DNA of 64,000 nt. Source: Uliginosibacterium gangwonense DSM 18521 (lineage in GTDB: Bacteria > Pseudomonadota > Gammaproteobacteria > Burkholderiales > Rhodocyclaceae). Made by a program: the position numbers and the translations under genes. Below are positions 30,789 through 40,995 of the stretch, one piece after another. The stretch lies in the NCBI RefSeq assembly GCF_000373965.1, contig NZ_KB892837.1, forward strand, positions 904 to 64,903. The letters are read 5' to 3'. The first letter of the stretch is position 1; every line of letters begins with the position of its first letter. The notes under the pieces are model-generated. The model was not told where the DNA came from. It was given only the letters and a program-made list of their open reading frames with translations, and searched no databases.

Positions 30789-33773
30789 ATGATTATCGGC
30801 CACTTGCTTGAAGATGCCCAATCTTTGCTTGTTGAACTGTTCAACAACACGCTCATTGGTTTGTATCTCATCCAGGACGAGCGTTTCGTCTGGGTCAACC
30901 CACGAATGGCAGAGATATTCGGCTACGTGCAAGCAGATATATGCGGGATCCTTGGGCCTATCGATCTGGTGGCACCGGAAGATCGGCTCAGAGTACTAGA
31001 CTCCATCCGCCGCCGGATGCGCGGCGAGAGAAAGGTTGAGTCCTACGAGTTTCGGGGCCTCCTTCAGAACGGTGGCCAAATTGATGTCGAAGTGTATGGA
31101 ACCGCTATCCATTTCGGTGGACAACCCGCAACGATGGGGTTGCTACTTGATGTGACGGACAAAGTGGCGGCAAAACGCAAACTTTCGGAACAACTGCTCT
31201 TTGTCTCACAGCTTATCGACAATATCCCCAATCCGGTGTTCTACAAGGACGAAAGCGGCCTCTATCTGGGGTGCAACTCGGCATTCGAACGATATATCGG
31301 CTTATCGCGTGCGGATTTGATTGGGCGTAGCGTCTATGATATCTCCCCGAAAGATCTTGCCGACAAATACTATGCAGCCGACCGTGCACTACTTGATTCT
31401 CCAGGTACACAGGTCTATGAAGCGGCAGTTAAATATGCAGATGGCACACGCCATGATGTCATTTTCTACAAGGCCACTGTTCATAAGGCAGACAACAGCC
31501 TGTCAGGACTGGTCGGCATCATGCTTGACATCACCGAACGCAAGCAGGCTGAGTTGGCTCTACAACGCCTGAACCGTGAACTACGTGTCATCAGCGACTG
31601 CAATCACATGTTGGTACGCGCCCGCGACGAACATGCTCTGCTTGACGATATCTGTCGCATTATCTGTAACGATGCGGGCTACCGCATGGCCTGGGTGGGA
31701 TACGTTGAAGACGGTGATGTGCGGACTCTGCATTCGGTGACGCATGCGGGAAGCGAACTGGGCTACCTAGAAGAAGCATTTAGCATATGGCTTCGCGAAG
31801 AAAGCTGCGGCTGGTCGCCGTATGATGCTGTTGTAACGGGTAGTGCTGCCGGAGTCCCAGATTTTGACTGCGATATTGTCGCAAAACCGTGGCGCAAAGT
31901 CGCACAACGTTGCGGCTATCGTTCCTCTATCTCGCTCCCCCTTTTCGATGCGGGTGGCCGTGTTTTTGGTGTGCTAAACATCTATGCAGAAAAAACAGAG
32001 GCCTTTACTGCCGACGAACAACGCCTGCTTGGTGAATTGGCTGGCAATCTCGCCTTTGGCATCGTTACTCTTCGGGCTCGCGAGGAGCATAGGAGAGCCG
32101 AGGAACAGATACAAATTGCTGCCACTGCATTTGAAGCGCAGGAAGGCATTATCATCACCGACGCAAATCAAATCATCTTGCGCGTCAACCGTGCTTTCTC
32201 GACGATCACCGGCTACGCCAGCAAGGATGTCGTTGGCAAAAGGCCCTATATGCTGCGTTCTGGTTATCACGATATGGCCTTTTACAACGCTATGTGGAAC
32301 CAGATCAACATTGAAGGCTCTTGGCAGGGCGAGATTTTGAACCGTCGTAAAAATGGTGCCATTTACCCGGAATGGTTAAATATCTCTGCTGTAAAAAATG
32401 CAGAAGGGTGCGTCACCCATTATGTCGGAACCCTGATCGACATTACTGAACGCAAGGAGGCGGAGAAAAAGATTGAGCAACTGGCCTTTTACGATGCGCT
32501 GACCGGACTCCCCAACCGCCGACTGCTCATTGATCGCCTTCAAAAGGCGATGTCAGGAAGCGCTCGCAGCCAACATGCTGGGGCAGTGCTGTTTATTGAT
32601 CTCGACAACTTCAAGATTATCAACGATACCTGCGGCCACGACATTGGTGACCAATTGTTGATAGAGACATCCTCCCGTCTCAAGAGCTGCATGCGTGAAT
32701 ACGATACCATTGCACGATTGGGCGGCGATGAGTTTGTAGTCATGCTAGAGGCGCTCAGTGAAAGCCTTCCAGAAGCTGCCGCAGATGCAAAGCTTGTCGC
32801 GACCAAGATCATCGATGCGTTGAACCTACCGTACATCATCGCGGATCGCACACATCACTGTACGCCAAGTATTGGTGCCACACTATTCGTCGGCCACCAT
32901 ATAGCCGCTGACGAACTATTGAAGCAGGCCGATATCGCGATGTACCAAGCCAAGTCAGCAGGTCGTAATTCCTTGCGCTTCTTTGACCCGGAAATGCAAG
33001 TGTTCATCGCTGTACGTGCCACGATGGAATTTGACCTACGGCAGGCGATAGCAAAAGGCCAATTTGTTTTGCACTACCAGCCTCAAGTTGATAGCTGCAA
33101 CCGTGTGATTGGCGCTGAGGCACTCCTGCGTTGGCAACACCCCAATAAGGGCATGATCCCACCTGGCCGATTTATCGCACTGGCGGAAGACACTCGATTG
33201 ATCCTACCCATCGGTCAATGGGTGATTGACGAAGCCTGTCAACAACTCGCCGCTTGGTCACGGGAACCCCGATTTGCGTCCTTGCAGCTGGCGATCAACG
33301 TCAGCGCACGCCAGTTTCGGCAAGCGGATTTCATTGATACAGTACGCGAATCGCTCCAACGGAGCGGCGCCCCGGCGACACAGCTCAAGCTTGAATTGAC
33401 TGAAAGCCTCGTGCTCGACAATGTCAATGACACCATTACGAAGATGCAAACGCTCAAGGAGCTCGGTGTCGGTTTTTCAATGGACGATTTCGGCACGGGA
33501 TATTCATCGCTATCCTACTTGACACACCTACCACTTGATCAGCTTAAGATCGACCAGTCCTTCGTTTGCGGCCTGCCTGACAACCTGAGTGGCGCCGTCG
33601 TTGTACAAGCAATCATTAATCTTGCTCGAAGCCTCGGTCTTGCTGTTATTGCTGAAGGTGTTGAGACCGAAGCGCAGCGACAATTTCTCGAGGCTAACGG
33701 CTGCCCCGTTTATCAGGGATTCCTATTCAGCCCGCCTGTACCATTATCTGCCTTCATTGACCTCGTTTGCTGA
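30789..33773 (+). CDS. PAS-PAS-GAF-PAS-GGDEF-EAL cyclic-di-GMP protein
   Basis: A 994-residue cytosolic signalling protein: two PAS domains (~10-120, ~140-260, each closed by LDVTDK or LDITERK), GAF-like (~275-430), a third PAS (~440-560, LIDITERKEAEKK), GGDEF (LGGDEF at ~644-649) and EAL (AEALLRW ~775-781, DDFGTGYSSLSYL, EGVET). The GGDEF motif, the RxxD inhibitory site five residues upstream (REYD) and the EAL catalytic blocks are intact, so both synthesis and hydrolysis of c-di-GMP are possible. No transmembrane helix, so the signal is intracellular or partner-delivered. Start codon has no strong ribosome site. Confidence 0.93.
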   Translation: MIIGHLLEDAQSLLVELFNNTLIGLYLIQDERFVWVNPRMAEIFGYVQADICGILGPIDLVAPEDRLRVLDSIRRRMRGERKVESYEFRGLLQNGGQIDVEVYGTAIHFGGQPATMGLLLDVTDKVAAKRKLSEQLLFVSQLIDNIPNPVFYKDESGLYLGCNSAFERYIGLSRADLIGRSVYDISPKDLADKYYAADRALLDSPGTQVYEAAVKYADGTRHDVIFYKATVHKADNSLSGLVGIMLDITERKQAELALQRLNRELRVISDCNHMLVRARDEHALLDDICRIICNDAGYRMAWVGYVEDGDVRTLHSVTHAGSELGYLEEAFSIWLREESCGWSPYDAVVTGSAAGVPDFDCDIVAKPWRKVAQRCGYRSSISLPLFDAGGRVFGVLNIYAEKTEAFTADEQRLLGELAGNLAFGIVTLRAREEHRRAEEQIQIAATAFEAQEGIIITDANQIILRVNRAFSTITGYASKDVVGKRPYMLRSGYHDMAFYNAMWNQINIEGSWQGEILNRRKNGAIYPEWLNISAVKNAEGCVTHYVGTLIDITERKEAEKKIEQLAFYDALTGLPNRRLLIDRLQKAMSGSARSQHAGAVLFIDLDNFKIINDTCGHDIGDQLLIETSSRLKSCMREYDTIARLGGDEFVVMLEALSESLPEAAADAKLVATKIIDALNLPYIIADRTHHCTPSIGATLFVGHHIAADELLKQADIAMYQAKSAGRNSLRFFDPEMQVFIAVRATMEFDLRQAIAKGQFVLHYQPQVDSCNRVIGAEALLRWQHPNKGMIPPGRFIALAEDTRLILPIGQWVIDEACQQLAAWSREPRFASLQLAINVSARQFRQADFIDTVRESLQRSGAPATQLKLELTESLVLDNVNDTITKMQTLKELGVGFSMDDFGTGYSSLSYLTHLPLDQLKIDQSFVCGLPDNLSGAVVVQAIINLARSLGLAVIAEGVETEAQRQFLEANGCPVYQGFLFSPPVPLSAFIDLVC

Positions 33774-34268
33774 ATGTACAAGGCCTTGAGTGCAACCCGA
33801 TAAGCCCCCGTTGGTCTGCGAAGACGAGGCGACCAGCCAGCTTGGGCAAGCACGGCAAGTTGCGCCCCCAACCCAAGTACGTGTGCGGGCTCTATGCCGT
33901 TGGGGTTGTATGCAATACTGTACCCCAAATCCCCTTATCTGTTGATGTGCGAACAGTCGGGCTCAGAATGCCCGTCAAATTGGCAAAGTCTACAGCCTGA
34001 AACTGGCTCTGCAAGCCTACTACCCGCGTGGTGGAGTAGCCTCGGTCACGTTGCCCATCTGCCCCTCATGACGTGTCCGCTATTACCTCGAAAGCGTCGG
34101 TTTGCACCTCTTCATCGAATCAGACCAGCCGAGCGTCTGCATTGTCGGCAGTGTGATCGTTAGCATTGATCAGCTCAAGAAATAGAACGACAGATTGCGT
34201 GGATATCCCTTTCAGCATCTACGCAAATGTGCTACCAAGAAAGGAGATGCATCGCGCCAGGAAACGCC
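33774..34268. other. ~490-bp gap, possibly decayed
   Basis: No complete gene. One coding-like stub (~34073-34186, plus strand, RVRYYLESVGLHLFIESDQP, SVCIVGSVIVSIDQLKK, stop) has no start or ribosome site. The last 60 bases hold the promoter and ribosome site of the deacetylase operon. Confidence 0.4.
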
Positions 34269-35087
34269 ATGGGCAGCCATTATTACCAACGCAAGATTCA
34301 TATATGCCCATTCCGGTTGTTTGTTCTGGCGTGGATGGCTATCTTGACGGCCACATCAACCTTCGCGGCGGAGCGCGCAGCGGCCATCTTGGTCTATCAT
34401 CGTTTTGGCGCTAGCGTTGCAGATAGCATGACTACGCGCAACACAGTCTTCGAAGCGCAGATAGCGCGCCTTCGTCAGGATGGTTACACCATGGTGTCAC
34501 TTACCCATGCGGTCGCCGGACTTGATGGCAAACTTGAGCTTGCACCAAAAACAGTGGCGATTACGGTTGATGATGGTCACCGTAGCGTCTACACAGATCT
34601 TCTTCCCATCATCCGCCGCGAGCATCTACCGGTGGCACTGTTCATCTACCCTTCTGCGATCTCCAACGCCAGTTACGCCATGACATGGCAACAGTTAGCC
34701 GAGATCGTTGGTACTGGGTTGGTTGAGGTGCATTCCCACACTTACTGGCATCCGAACTTCCGGGACGAAAAGCGGCGCTTGGCACCGGATCGCTACCGCG
34801 AGTTTGTGCGCGACCAGATGGAAAAACCGCGCCGTGTTTTAAAGGCCAAATTGGGTGTGGATGCACCATTTCTAGCTTGGCCCTTCGGTATTCACGACAC
34901 AGAGCTGGAAGCGGCTGCCGCAGCCGCCGGGTATCGTGCAGCATTTATGCTTGGCGAACGCGAAGCGACAAGTGCCGATTCCTTGTTGGCGCTTCCACGT
35001 TACTTGATCGTTGATTCTTACGGTGTCGCTGGCCTGACGCGCCTGCTGCATGACGACCAGCATCGTGCAAAGGTGATACAGCCATGA
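34269..35087 (+). CDS. Secreted polysaccharide deacetylase (NodB fold)
   Basis: A 272-residue enzyme: N-terminal signal (FRLFVLAWMAILTATSTFAA) then a NodB/CE4 domain with the metal/catalytic Asp pair (VAITVDDGH) and HSHTYWHP histidines. It would remove N-acetyl groups from a GlcNAc-containing polymer such as PNAG or peptidoglycan. Start 34269 has AGGAAACGCC before it; the longer version to 34227 adds 14 unlikely residues. Overlaps the next gene (ATGA at 35084), and context suggests a three-gene cell-wall or exopolysaccharide operon. Confidence 0.85.
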   Translation: MGSHYYQRKIHICPFRLFVLAWMAILTATSTFAAERAAAILVYHRFGASVADSMTTRNTVFEAQIARLRQDGYTMVSLTHAVAGLDGKLELAPKTVAITVDDGHRSVYTDLLPIIRREHLPVALFIYPSAISNASYAMTWQQLAEIVGTGLVEVHSHTYWHPNFRDEKRRLAPDRYREFVRDQMEKPRRVLKAKLGVDAPFLAWPFGIHDTELEAAAAAAGYRAAFMLGEREATSADSLLALPRYLIVDSYGVAGLTRLLHDDQHRAKVIQP

Positions 35088-36328
35088 AAAGCACACTACT
35101 TGTGTTTTTTATGCTTATAGCATTGACATCCCCGTTAGCTCATGCATTGCGTGGTCAGGTTGTCGATGATGCAAATGGTCGCCCGCTGGCAGGCGCTGTG
35201 GTGGTACGTGGTACGGAAGTGGTGACAACCAATCAAGAGGGGGCTTATAACTTTGTTGGCAATGGCGGTACGATTGCGGCACGCGCCATTGGTTATCGCC
35301 GCGCTATGCTGACGCTTGCAAATAGTGCAACTGAGGCACCGCCGCTACGTTTGATGGCTTTTCGTCCAAAGGCACTCTATTTGACGTTTTGGGGCATCGG
35401 CGACCGTCATATCCGCGGTGCGGCTCTGGATATCGCTCGCAGTACGGAAATTAATGCACTCGTCATCGACGTTAAAGGAGACCGTGGGTGGATTCCCTAT
35501 CCAAGCCATGTGAAGCTCGCTGAAACCATTGGCGCACGCGGAACTACAACTGTAAAGGATATGCCCGCACTGATAGCACAGCTCAAAGCACTTGGCCTAT
35601 ATTTGATTGCGCGTGTTGTCGTCTTCAAGGATGATCCACTCGCCAGCGCGCATCCGGAATGGGCGGTGAAAACCGCACACGGCACACCTTATCGCGACCG
35701 AGAGGGCCTGGGGTGGACTGACGCCGGGCGGCCAGAAGTCTGGGCCTACAATCTGGACATTGCCGAAGAAGCCGCACAACTCGGCTTCGACGAGATCCAG
35801 TTCGACTACTTACGCTTTCCCGATGCAGTCGGCCTCACTTTCGCTGAGCCGAATACCGAGGAAAAACGGGTCGCCGCCATCTCCGGGTTTCTTGCTGCAG
35901 CAAGGAAACGTTTGGCACCTTACAACGTCTTTATTGCTGGCGACATCTTCGGGTATGTGCTCTGGAATGAGAATGACACATATATCGGCCAAAAACTCGA
36001 AGCGCTGGAAACCTCTCTCGACTATATATCGCCCATGCTCTATCCAACGGGTTTTCATCTGGGCATTCCCGGCTACGTTGATCCAGTCGCTCATCCACGC
36101 GAAATCGTGCAACTGACGCTGGAACATGCTATTCACCGCACACACCTGTCGCCTCTGCGCTTTCGCCCTTGGCTGCAGTCGTTTCGTGATTATGCGTTTG
36201 ACAGGCGAAACTTTGGTGGCCCCGAAATACGCTTACAGATCGATGGCGCTGAAAAAGTTGGGACTGACGGGTGGATGTTCTGGAATCCACACAACACTTA
36301 CACCAGTGACGGATTGAAAAAGAAATGA
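35084..36328 (+). CDS. Secreted DUF4015-type putative glycoside hydrolase
   Basis: A 414-residue protein with signal peptide (~1-22), an N-terminal carboxypeptidase-regulatory-like beta domain (GQVVDDANGRPLAGAVVVRG) and a TIM-barrel of the DUF4015/GHL type (ALVIDVKGDRGWIPYPS, FDEIQFDYLRFP, LDYISPMLYPTGF). The FDYLRFP motif carries the likely acid residues. Together with the deacetylase it resembles a split version of PgaB, which has deacetylase and hydrolase domains in one chain. Substrate unknown. Confidence 0.85.
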   Translation: MKSTLLVFFMLIALTSPLAHALRGQVVDDANGRPLAGAVVVRGTEVVTTNQEGAYNFVGNGGTIAARAIGYRRAMLTLANSATEAPPLRLMAFRPKALYLTFWGIGDRHIRGAALDIARSTEINALVIDVKGDRGWIPYPSHVKLAETIGARGTTTVKDMPALIAQLKALGLYLIARVVVFKDDPLASAHPEWAVKTAHGTPYRDREGLGWTDAGRPEVWAYNLDIAEEAAQLGFDEIQFDYLRFPDAVGLTFAEPNTEEKRVAAISGFLAAARKRLAPYNVFIAGDIFGYVLWNENDTYIGQKLEALETSLDYISPMLYPTGFHLGIPGYVDPVAHPREIVQLTLEHAIHRTHLSPLRFRPWLQSFRDYAFDRRNFGGPEIRLQIDGAEKVGTDGWMFWNPHNTYTSDGLKKK

Positions 36329-38655
36329 ACGCATTTTTGTCACTACGCCTGATTCTGCCGTTACTTGTCTTGGTACTGCCCTTACCTGGGCTTGCGCAGA
36401 CACAGCTCGATGCGCAGGCACTTGCGCCACTTGAGCGCATCGCCGAAACAGAGATTGCCTCTGGTCATGTACCAGGTGCTGTCGTACTTGTAGGCCAAGG
36501 CACGCAAGTGATCTATCTGCGAGCCTTCGGTTACCGTGCTGTGCATCCGATAGAGGATGCCATGACAACGGATACCGTGTTTGACCTCGCCTCGCTCACC
36601 AAGGTTGTAGCCACCACGCCCTCTATCTTGCGCCTCGTAGAACGTGGAACTCTTTCGCTCGATACACCGGTTGCCCACTACTGGCCGAAGTTCGCGCAGC
36701 ACGGCAAGGGCGCGATCACTGTACGCCAGCTGCTTTCCCATACCTCGGGTTTACCGGCGGGTATTGACGTTGGCCAGATCCGTAAGCATCAGGACGTGTT
36801 AAACAGGCTTGCTGCGGTCAAACCTGTGGTCCGGGCCGGCGGCGATCCGCTCTACAGCGATGTGAACTTTGCCGTCTTAGGGGAACTTGTGCACCGTGTT
36901 TCAAACCAGCCCCTCAACACATTCGCCGCGCGTTACATCTTTGAGCCTCTGGGGATGGCCGATACAGGTTTCTTGCCAAACGAAGCAAAACACATGCGCA
37001 TTGCGCCAACCAACCCCGACGGCAGTGAATGGCGGCGTGGCAAAGTGCACGATCCGCTGGCTTCAAGCCTTGGTGGGGTGTCTGGCAATGCGGGGCTGTT
37101 TGCGACTGCGACGGATTTATCACGATTTGCGCAGGCGCTGCTCGCGGGCGGAGAAGGCATATTGCAACCCACTACGGTTATGGCTATGTTCTCTCCGCAA
37201 ACGCATCTGGCTGCATCCCCGCTCGGCTTGGGTTGGCGCATCAATGCCCCCCTTGCGAGCAACCGGGCTGCGTTGCCACCGTATGGTGCCGCTAGCCATT
37301 TGGGTTACACAGGAACAGGGTTATGGATAGATCCCGTTACGGGCACCTATGTCGTCATCCTGACCAACCGCGTACATTTTGATCATGGGGATGCCGCGCC
37401 CTTGCGCGCCAAGATCATTGATGCCGTGGCCGAGGCAATCGGGCGGCTAGCGCCCGAACAAATTGTCGAACGCCGACCGGAACTTTCCGCCCGCCTTACG
37501 CCATACATCCCGAAAACCGTAGCACAACCTGTTTGGGCAGGGATCGATGTGCTAGAGGCACAAACCTTCGCATCACTCGATGGCATGCGGATCGCATTAT
37601 TGACAAATCGGAGTGGCGTAGATGCAGCCGGTCGGCGCAGCATTGATGTTCTGTTTCACGCACAAAATCTGCAACTCAAGGCTATCTGGAGTCCTGAACA
37701 CGGCTTGGGTGCGAACCACGAAGGGCGGATAGCCAATGACACAGACGCTTTAACTGGCCTACCGGTATATAGCCTTTATAGCAAAACTCGCCAGCCTACC
37801 GAGGAAATGCTGGCGGGCCTTGATGCCGTGGTTGTCGATCTCCAGGATGTTGGGGCACGTTTTTACACCTATGCCAGCACGCTTGCCCTTGTCATGGAAG
37901 CTGCTTCAAAACACAGCCTGAAGGTTGTTGTACTTGATCGGCCCAACCCCTTGAATGGCACCACAGTACAAGGACCGCTCCTAGACCTAGAGCTACGTTC
38001 TTTCACTGGATACTGGCCACTACCGGTACGCCATGGCCTCACTTTAGGTGAGTTCGCACGCTTGTTTCAAGGCGAGGCCAGCTTGGCGCTCGATTTGACC
38101 GTAGTCCCCATGCAGAAATATCGACGCGACATGTGGTACGACGAAACGGGTCTGCCTTGGTTGCCACCTTCACCCAACTTGACGAGTTTGACTGCTACCA
38201 TCTTGTATCCGGGGGTAGGCATGATTGAGGGCGGCGAAATTTCGGTAGGGCGCGGCACAGATCACCCCTTTGAACTTGTCGGCGCCCCCTGGATTAATGG
38301 CCCTCAATTCGCCGCCGAACTGGAACGGCTCGCACTTCCAGGGGTACGCTTTGCGGTTGTCGAGTTTGAGCCCGTCGTCAGCCCCTATGCTGGGAAACGC
38401 TGCTATGGCGTACAACTCCAAGTGAGCGACCGCGATACACTGGATACTCCGGCGCTGAGCCTAGCCCTGGCAACAACCTTGCACCACTTGTACCCCCAAC
38501 ATTTCTTGCTTGCAAATACCCTCGGGAGTATTGGCAATCGTGCCACTCTAGATGCCATGCGTGCTAACGTATCGGTTCGTGAAATTGTGGACGACTGGCA
38601 TCGCTCCATAGACGCATTCGTCACACGCCGAGCACCCTATTTACTCTACGACTGA
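36325..38655 (+). CDS. Secreted serine hydrolase fused to NamZ/DUF1343 domain
   Basis: A 776-residue two-domain enzyme. Signal peptide ~1-25. Residues ~30-385 are a beta-lactamase/esterase-type serine hydrolase with S90-x-x-K93 (SLTK), YSD in place of the usual YxN, and a HLGYTG third motif. Residues ~392-776 are DUF1343, the family of the exo-N-acetylmuramidase NamZ (TNRSGVD, WSPEHGLGAN, VVDLQDVGARFYTY, GEISVGRGTDHPFEL). So one chain could trim a peptide or ester and then release N-acetylmuramic acid. The YxN change might mean altered or lost hydrolase activity. ATGA overlap with the preceding gene. Confidence 0.88.
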   Translation: MNAFLSLRLILPLLVLVLPLPGLAQTQLDAQALAPLERIAETEIASGHVPGAVVLVGQGTQVIYLRAFGYRAVHPIEDAMTTDTVFDLASLTKVVATTPSILRLVERGTLSLDTPVAHYWPKFAQHGKGAITVRQLLSHTSGLPAGIDVGQIRKHQDVLNRLAAVKPVVRAGGDPLYSDVNFAVLGELVHRVSNQPLNTFAARYIFEPLGMADTGFLPNEAKHMRIAPTNPDGSEWRRGKVHDPLASSLGGVSGNAGLFATATDLSRFAQALLAGGEGILQPTTVMAMFSPQTHLAASPLGLGWRINAPLASNRAALPPYGAASHLGYTGTGLWIDPVTGTYVVILTNRVHFDHGDAAPLRAKIIDAVAEAIGRLAPEQIVERRPELSARLTPYIPKTVAQPVWAGIDVLEAQTFASLDGMRIALLTNRSGVDAAGRRSIDVLFHAQNLQLKAIWSPEHGLGANHEGRIANDTDALTGLPVYSLYSKTRQPTEEMLAGLDAVVVDLQDVGARFYTYASTLALVMEAASKHSLKVVVLDRPNPLNGTTVQGPLLDLELRSFTGYWPLPVRHGLTLGEFARLFQGEASLALDLTVVPMQKYRRDMWYDETGLPWLPPSPNLTSLTATILYPGVGMIEGGEISVGRGTDHPFELVGAPWINGPQFAAELERLALPGVRFAVVEFEPVVSPYAGKRCYGVQLQVSDRDTLDTPALSLALATTLHHLYPQHFLLANTLGSIGNRATLDAMRANVSVREIVDDWHRSIDAFVTRRAPYLLYD

Positions 38656-38856
38656 AAAGAAATCGGAGACAAGGCCGCAACCCAAATAGATGAGTTAATA
38701 TCATTTGGTTACGCGTTAAGCATTTCATCGATTCCCTGTGAGATCCGATCTGCCTTAGGAGCGGACGCAGATCTATGCCTAAGACATTAAATTCCATGAA
38801 GCTTAGGTGCGAGACTTTACTGGAGCCCAAGAATAGTGCTATTTGGTTGCCGTTAA

Positions 38857-39870
38857 TTAGAAGATCGAACGACATATATTGTCGAGTTCCCGCAACGCCT
38901 TTTTCGTCTGGTTCTGCCGGAGGTAGCTGCTCAACTTGCGAACAATCGTTGCCTGTGACGTGTCCTTCTGCGCCAAGGATGCCATGACGCGTTGAATGTT
39001 CGGCCACTCGATGGCGATGATCTCCTCATTGACCTTGCGTGCAGGCTTGATCAGAAAATCGTTCGAGTAATGGTTTGGGTGCTCGAAGCCAATCAGCTTC
39101 TCTGTCTTCTTGTGAAGATCCTTGTAGCGTGGCGCGAATCCGTAGCCGAACGTGTGGAGAATCCAGAAGTTTACTTGGTTCGTACCATGCATATCCGTTG
39201 AGTGGCGATTGGGTTTGATGTCCGACGTGTTGTTGTACAGCAGGTCGAACACGAAATAGCTCTCGTGCTCGTGGGTACCAATAATCTTGGCGTTGATCGG
39301 CACATTATTGGCGACCAGGGTACACGCGCTGACGCCTTTCTCTAACCCGAAGTACTTTGGCGAATGTCGTGCGTTAAATGTGTCAATCTGGGTTTCGAAT
39401 CGCTGACCATCGCTGCTGGGGTGGATCTCGTCGTGGATGTCGTATAAGTGAAAGGCCGATAGTGCAGCAATGGCGTTGGTAATTGCGTCGTTGGCCGCGC
39501 GCAGGGTTTCCGGCCGCAAATAGTTCCGTGCGGTCAGCGACAGTGCCGTATAGCTCATGCCGGACACCTCGGCCATCTTCCACAGCCCCATATTTGTGCC
39601 AAAGGCGACCACACATGCCAGCAACTCGCGTGGGTCTGGCTCCGTTTTCACATGTCGTTCGAGTACATGCGTAAATGTATCAAGGAAACTTGTCCGGCCA
39701 CCAACAAAACGCAACAGATCCGCAATGTTGATGCCCGGCAACCGACTGTAGAAAGGGGGGGTGACCGGCTCTTCTGCTGTCGGGTAGACCAGGGTCCAGC
39801 GGCGCTTCTCTCCGCGCCCTTTGACTTTGATGTGCTCATTGGCCGCATCGATTACGTGGCACCGAACCAC
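38857..39870 (-). mobile_element. Truncated Tn3-family transposase
   Basis: A 337-codon fragment of the ~1000-residue Tn3 transposase, covering most of the DDE catalytic region (FGTNMGLWKMAEVSG, SSDGQRFETQ, HGTNQVNFWILHTFGYGFAPR, NQTKKALRELDNICRSIF). It stops where family members continue (LLNYI...), and the N-terminal ~600 residues are missing. No terminal repeats or resolvase nearby. Non-functional remnant. Its 5' end runs into the 3' end of the Old Yellow Enzyme gene. Confidence 0.85.
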
Positions 39871-40933
39871 TAGGGGCTGCCCGCAGGTAGGGAGATGGCC
39901 ATGCCGCAGCCTGCCCTAGTGCTTGTGCAGCATGCAGGGGCCAGTAGGGATCACGCAAAATCTCTCGCCCTACCAGAACCAGATCTGCCTGTTGGGTACG
40001 AATGATGTGGTCGGCTTGGGCCGCTGCGGTGATCAGGCCAACCGCTCCTGTCGCTATTCCGGCCTCATTACGCACCCGGTTGGCAAAGCCTGTTTGATAC
40101 CCCGGGCCTAACACCATGTTGGCGTTTGGCAGCAAACCACCGGATGATGTGTCGATGAGATCAACGCCCTCGCCGCGCAGAATTTTTGCCAAGGCAATGG
40201 TTTCCTCCAGACTCCAGCCGCCTTCCACCCAATCTGTGGCAGACAAGCGCACAAACAGCGGCAAATCCTGTGGCCAGACCTGGCGTACTGCGGCAACCAC
40301 TTCACGTGTGAGGCGGGTGCGGTTTTCAAAACTTCCGCCATAGGCATCAGTACGTTGATTACTCAGGGGCGATAGGAATTGGTGCAGCAAGTAACCATGA
40401 GCGGCATGAACTTCCATCAAGCGGTAGCCCGCTGTCAACGCTCGCTGTGCAGAGGCAGAAAAATCCGCAATCACTTGCTGGATTCCTGTTTCGTCCAATG
40501 CGCTCGGCGTATCGTAACCGGGGCCGAATGACAAGGCAGACGGCCCTACCACCGGCCAGCCCCCTTGATCTATGGGGATACTGCCGCTCCCGTTTCCGGG
40601 CACCCAGGTGGCTCCTTTACGTCCAGCATGGGCAAGCTGAACTCCAGCGACCGAGCCTTGCTGGTGAATGAAGCGCACCACTCGCGCAATCGGCGTAATC
40701 TGTTCATCTGACCATAATCCCAGGTCATTAGGGCTGATGCGGCCAATAGGCGTCACTGCAGTGGCTTCGGTGATGATCAGCCCTGCCCCACCCGAGGCGC
40801 GGGAACCCAGATGCGCCAGGTGCCAATCGTTGGCCATGCCGTCTTCTGCCGAATAGGTGCACATAGGCGGCACGGCAATGCGGTTGGGGAAGGTGATCCC
40901 CCGCAAGGTGTAAGGTGAAAAGAGATGGCTCAT
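39836..40933 (-). CDS. Old Yellow Enzyme-family ene-reductase (NamA/XenA-like)
   Basis: An FMN-dependent NAD(P)H oxidoreductase reducing activated alkenes, 365 residues. Signature VHAAHGYLLHQFLSPLSNQR, TDAYGGSFENRTRL, and FMN-site GREILRDPYWPLHAAQALG. The native chain ends near YLRA; the last ~13 residues (PSGSVPRNRCGQ) come from Tn3 DNA, so the transposon joined here without disrupting the active part. Start 40933 is chosen because GGGAG lies seven bases upstream. No regulator adjacent. Confidence 0.88.
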   Translation of the reverse strand: MSHLFSPYTLRGITFPNRIAVPPMCTYSAEDGMANDWHLAHLGSRASGGAGLIITEATAVTPIGRISPNDLGLWSDEQITPIARVVRFIHQQGSVAGVQLAHAGRKGATWVPGNGSGSIPIDQGGWPVVGPSALSFGPGYDTPSALDETGIQQVIADFSASAQRALTAGYRLMEVHAAHGYLLHQFLSPLSNQRTDAYGGSFENRTRLTREVVAAVRQVWPQDLPLFVRLSATDWVEGGWSLEETIALAKILRGEGVDLIDTSSGGLLPNANMVLGPGYQTGFANRVRNEAGIATGAVGLITAAAQADHIIRTQQADLVLVGREILRDPYWPLHAAQALGQAAAWPSPYLRAAPSGSVPRNRCGQ

Positions 40934-40995
40934 GCGCATGCTCCCAAAGGACAAAGAGGTATCGTAACAACATGGCGCTTTACAGACCATGACTC

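Noticed and set aside
38621-39007. 128-codon minus-strand frame at the Tn3 end
   Set aside because: It is the out-of-frame continuation past the transposase breakpoint, with no family match.
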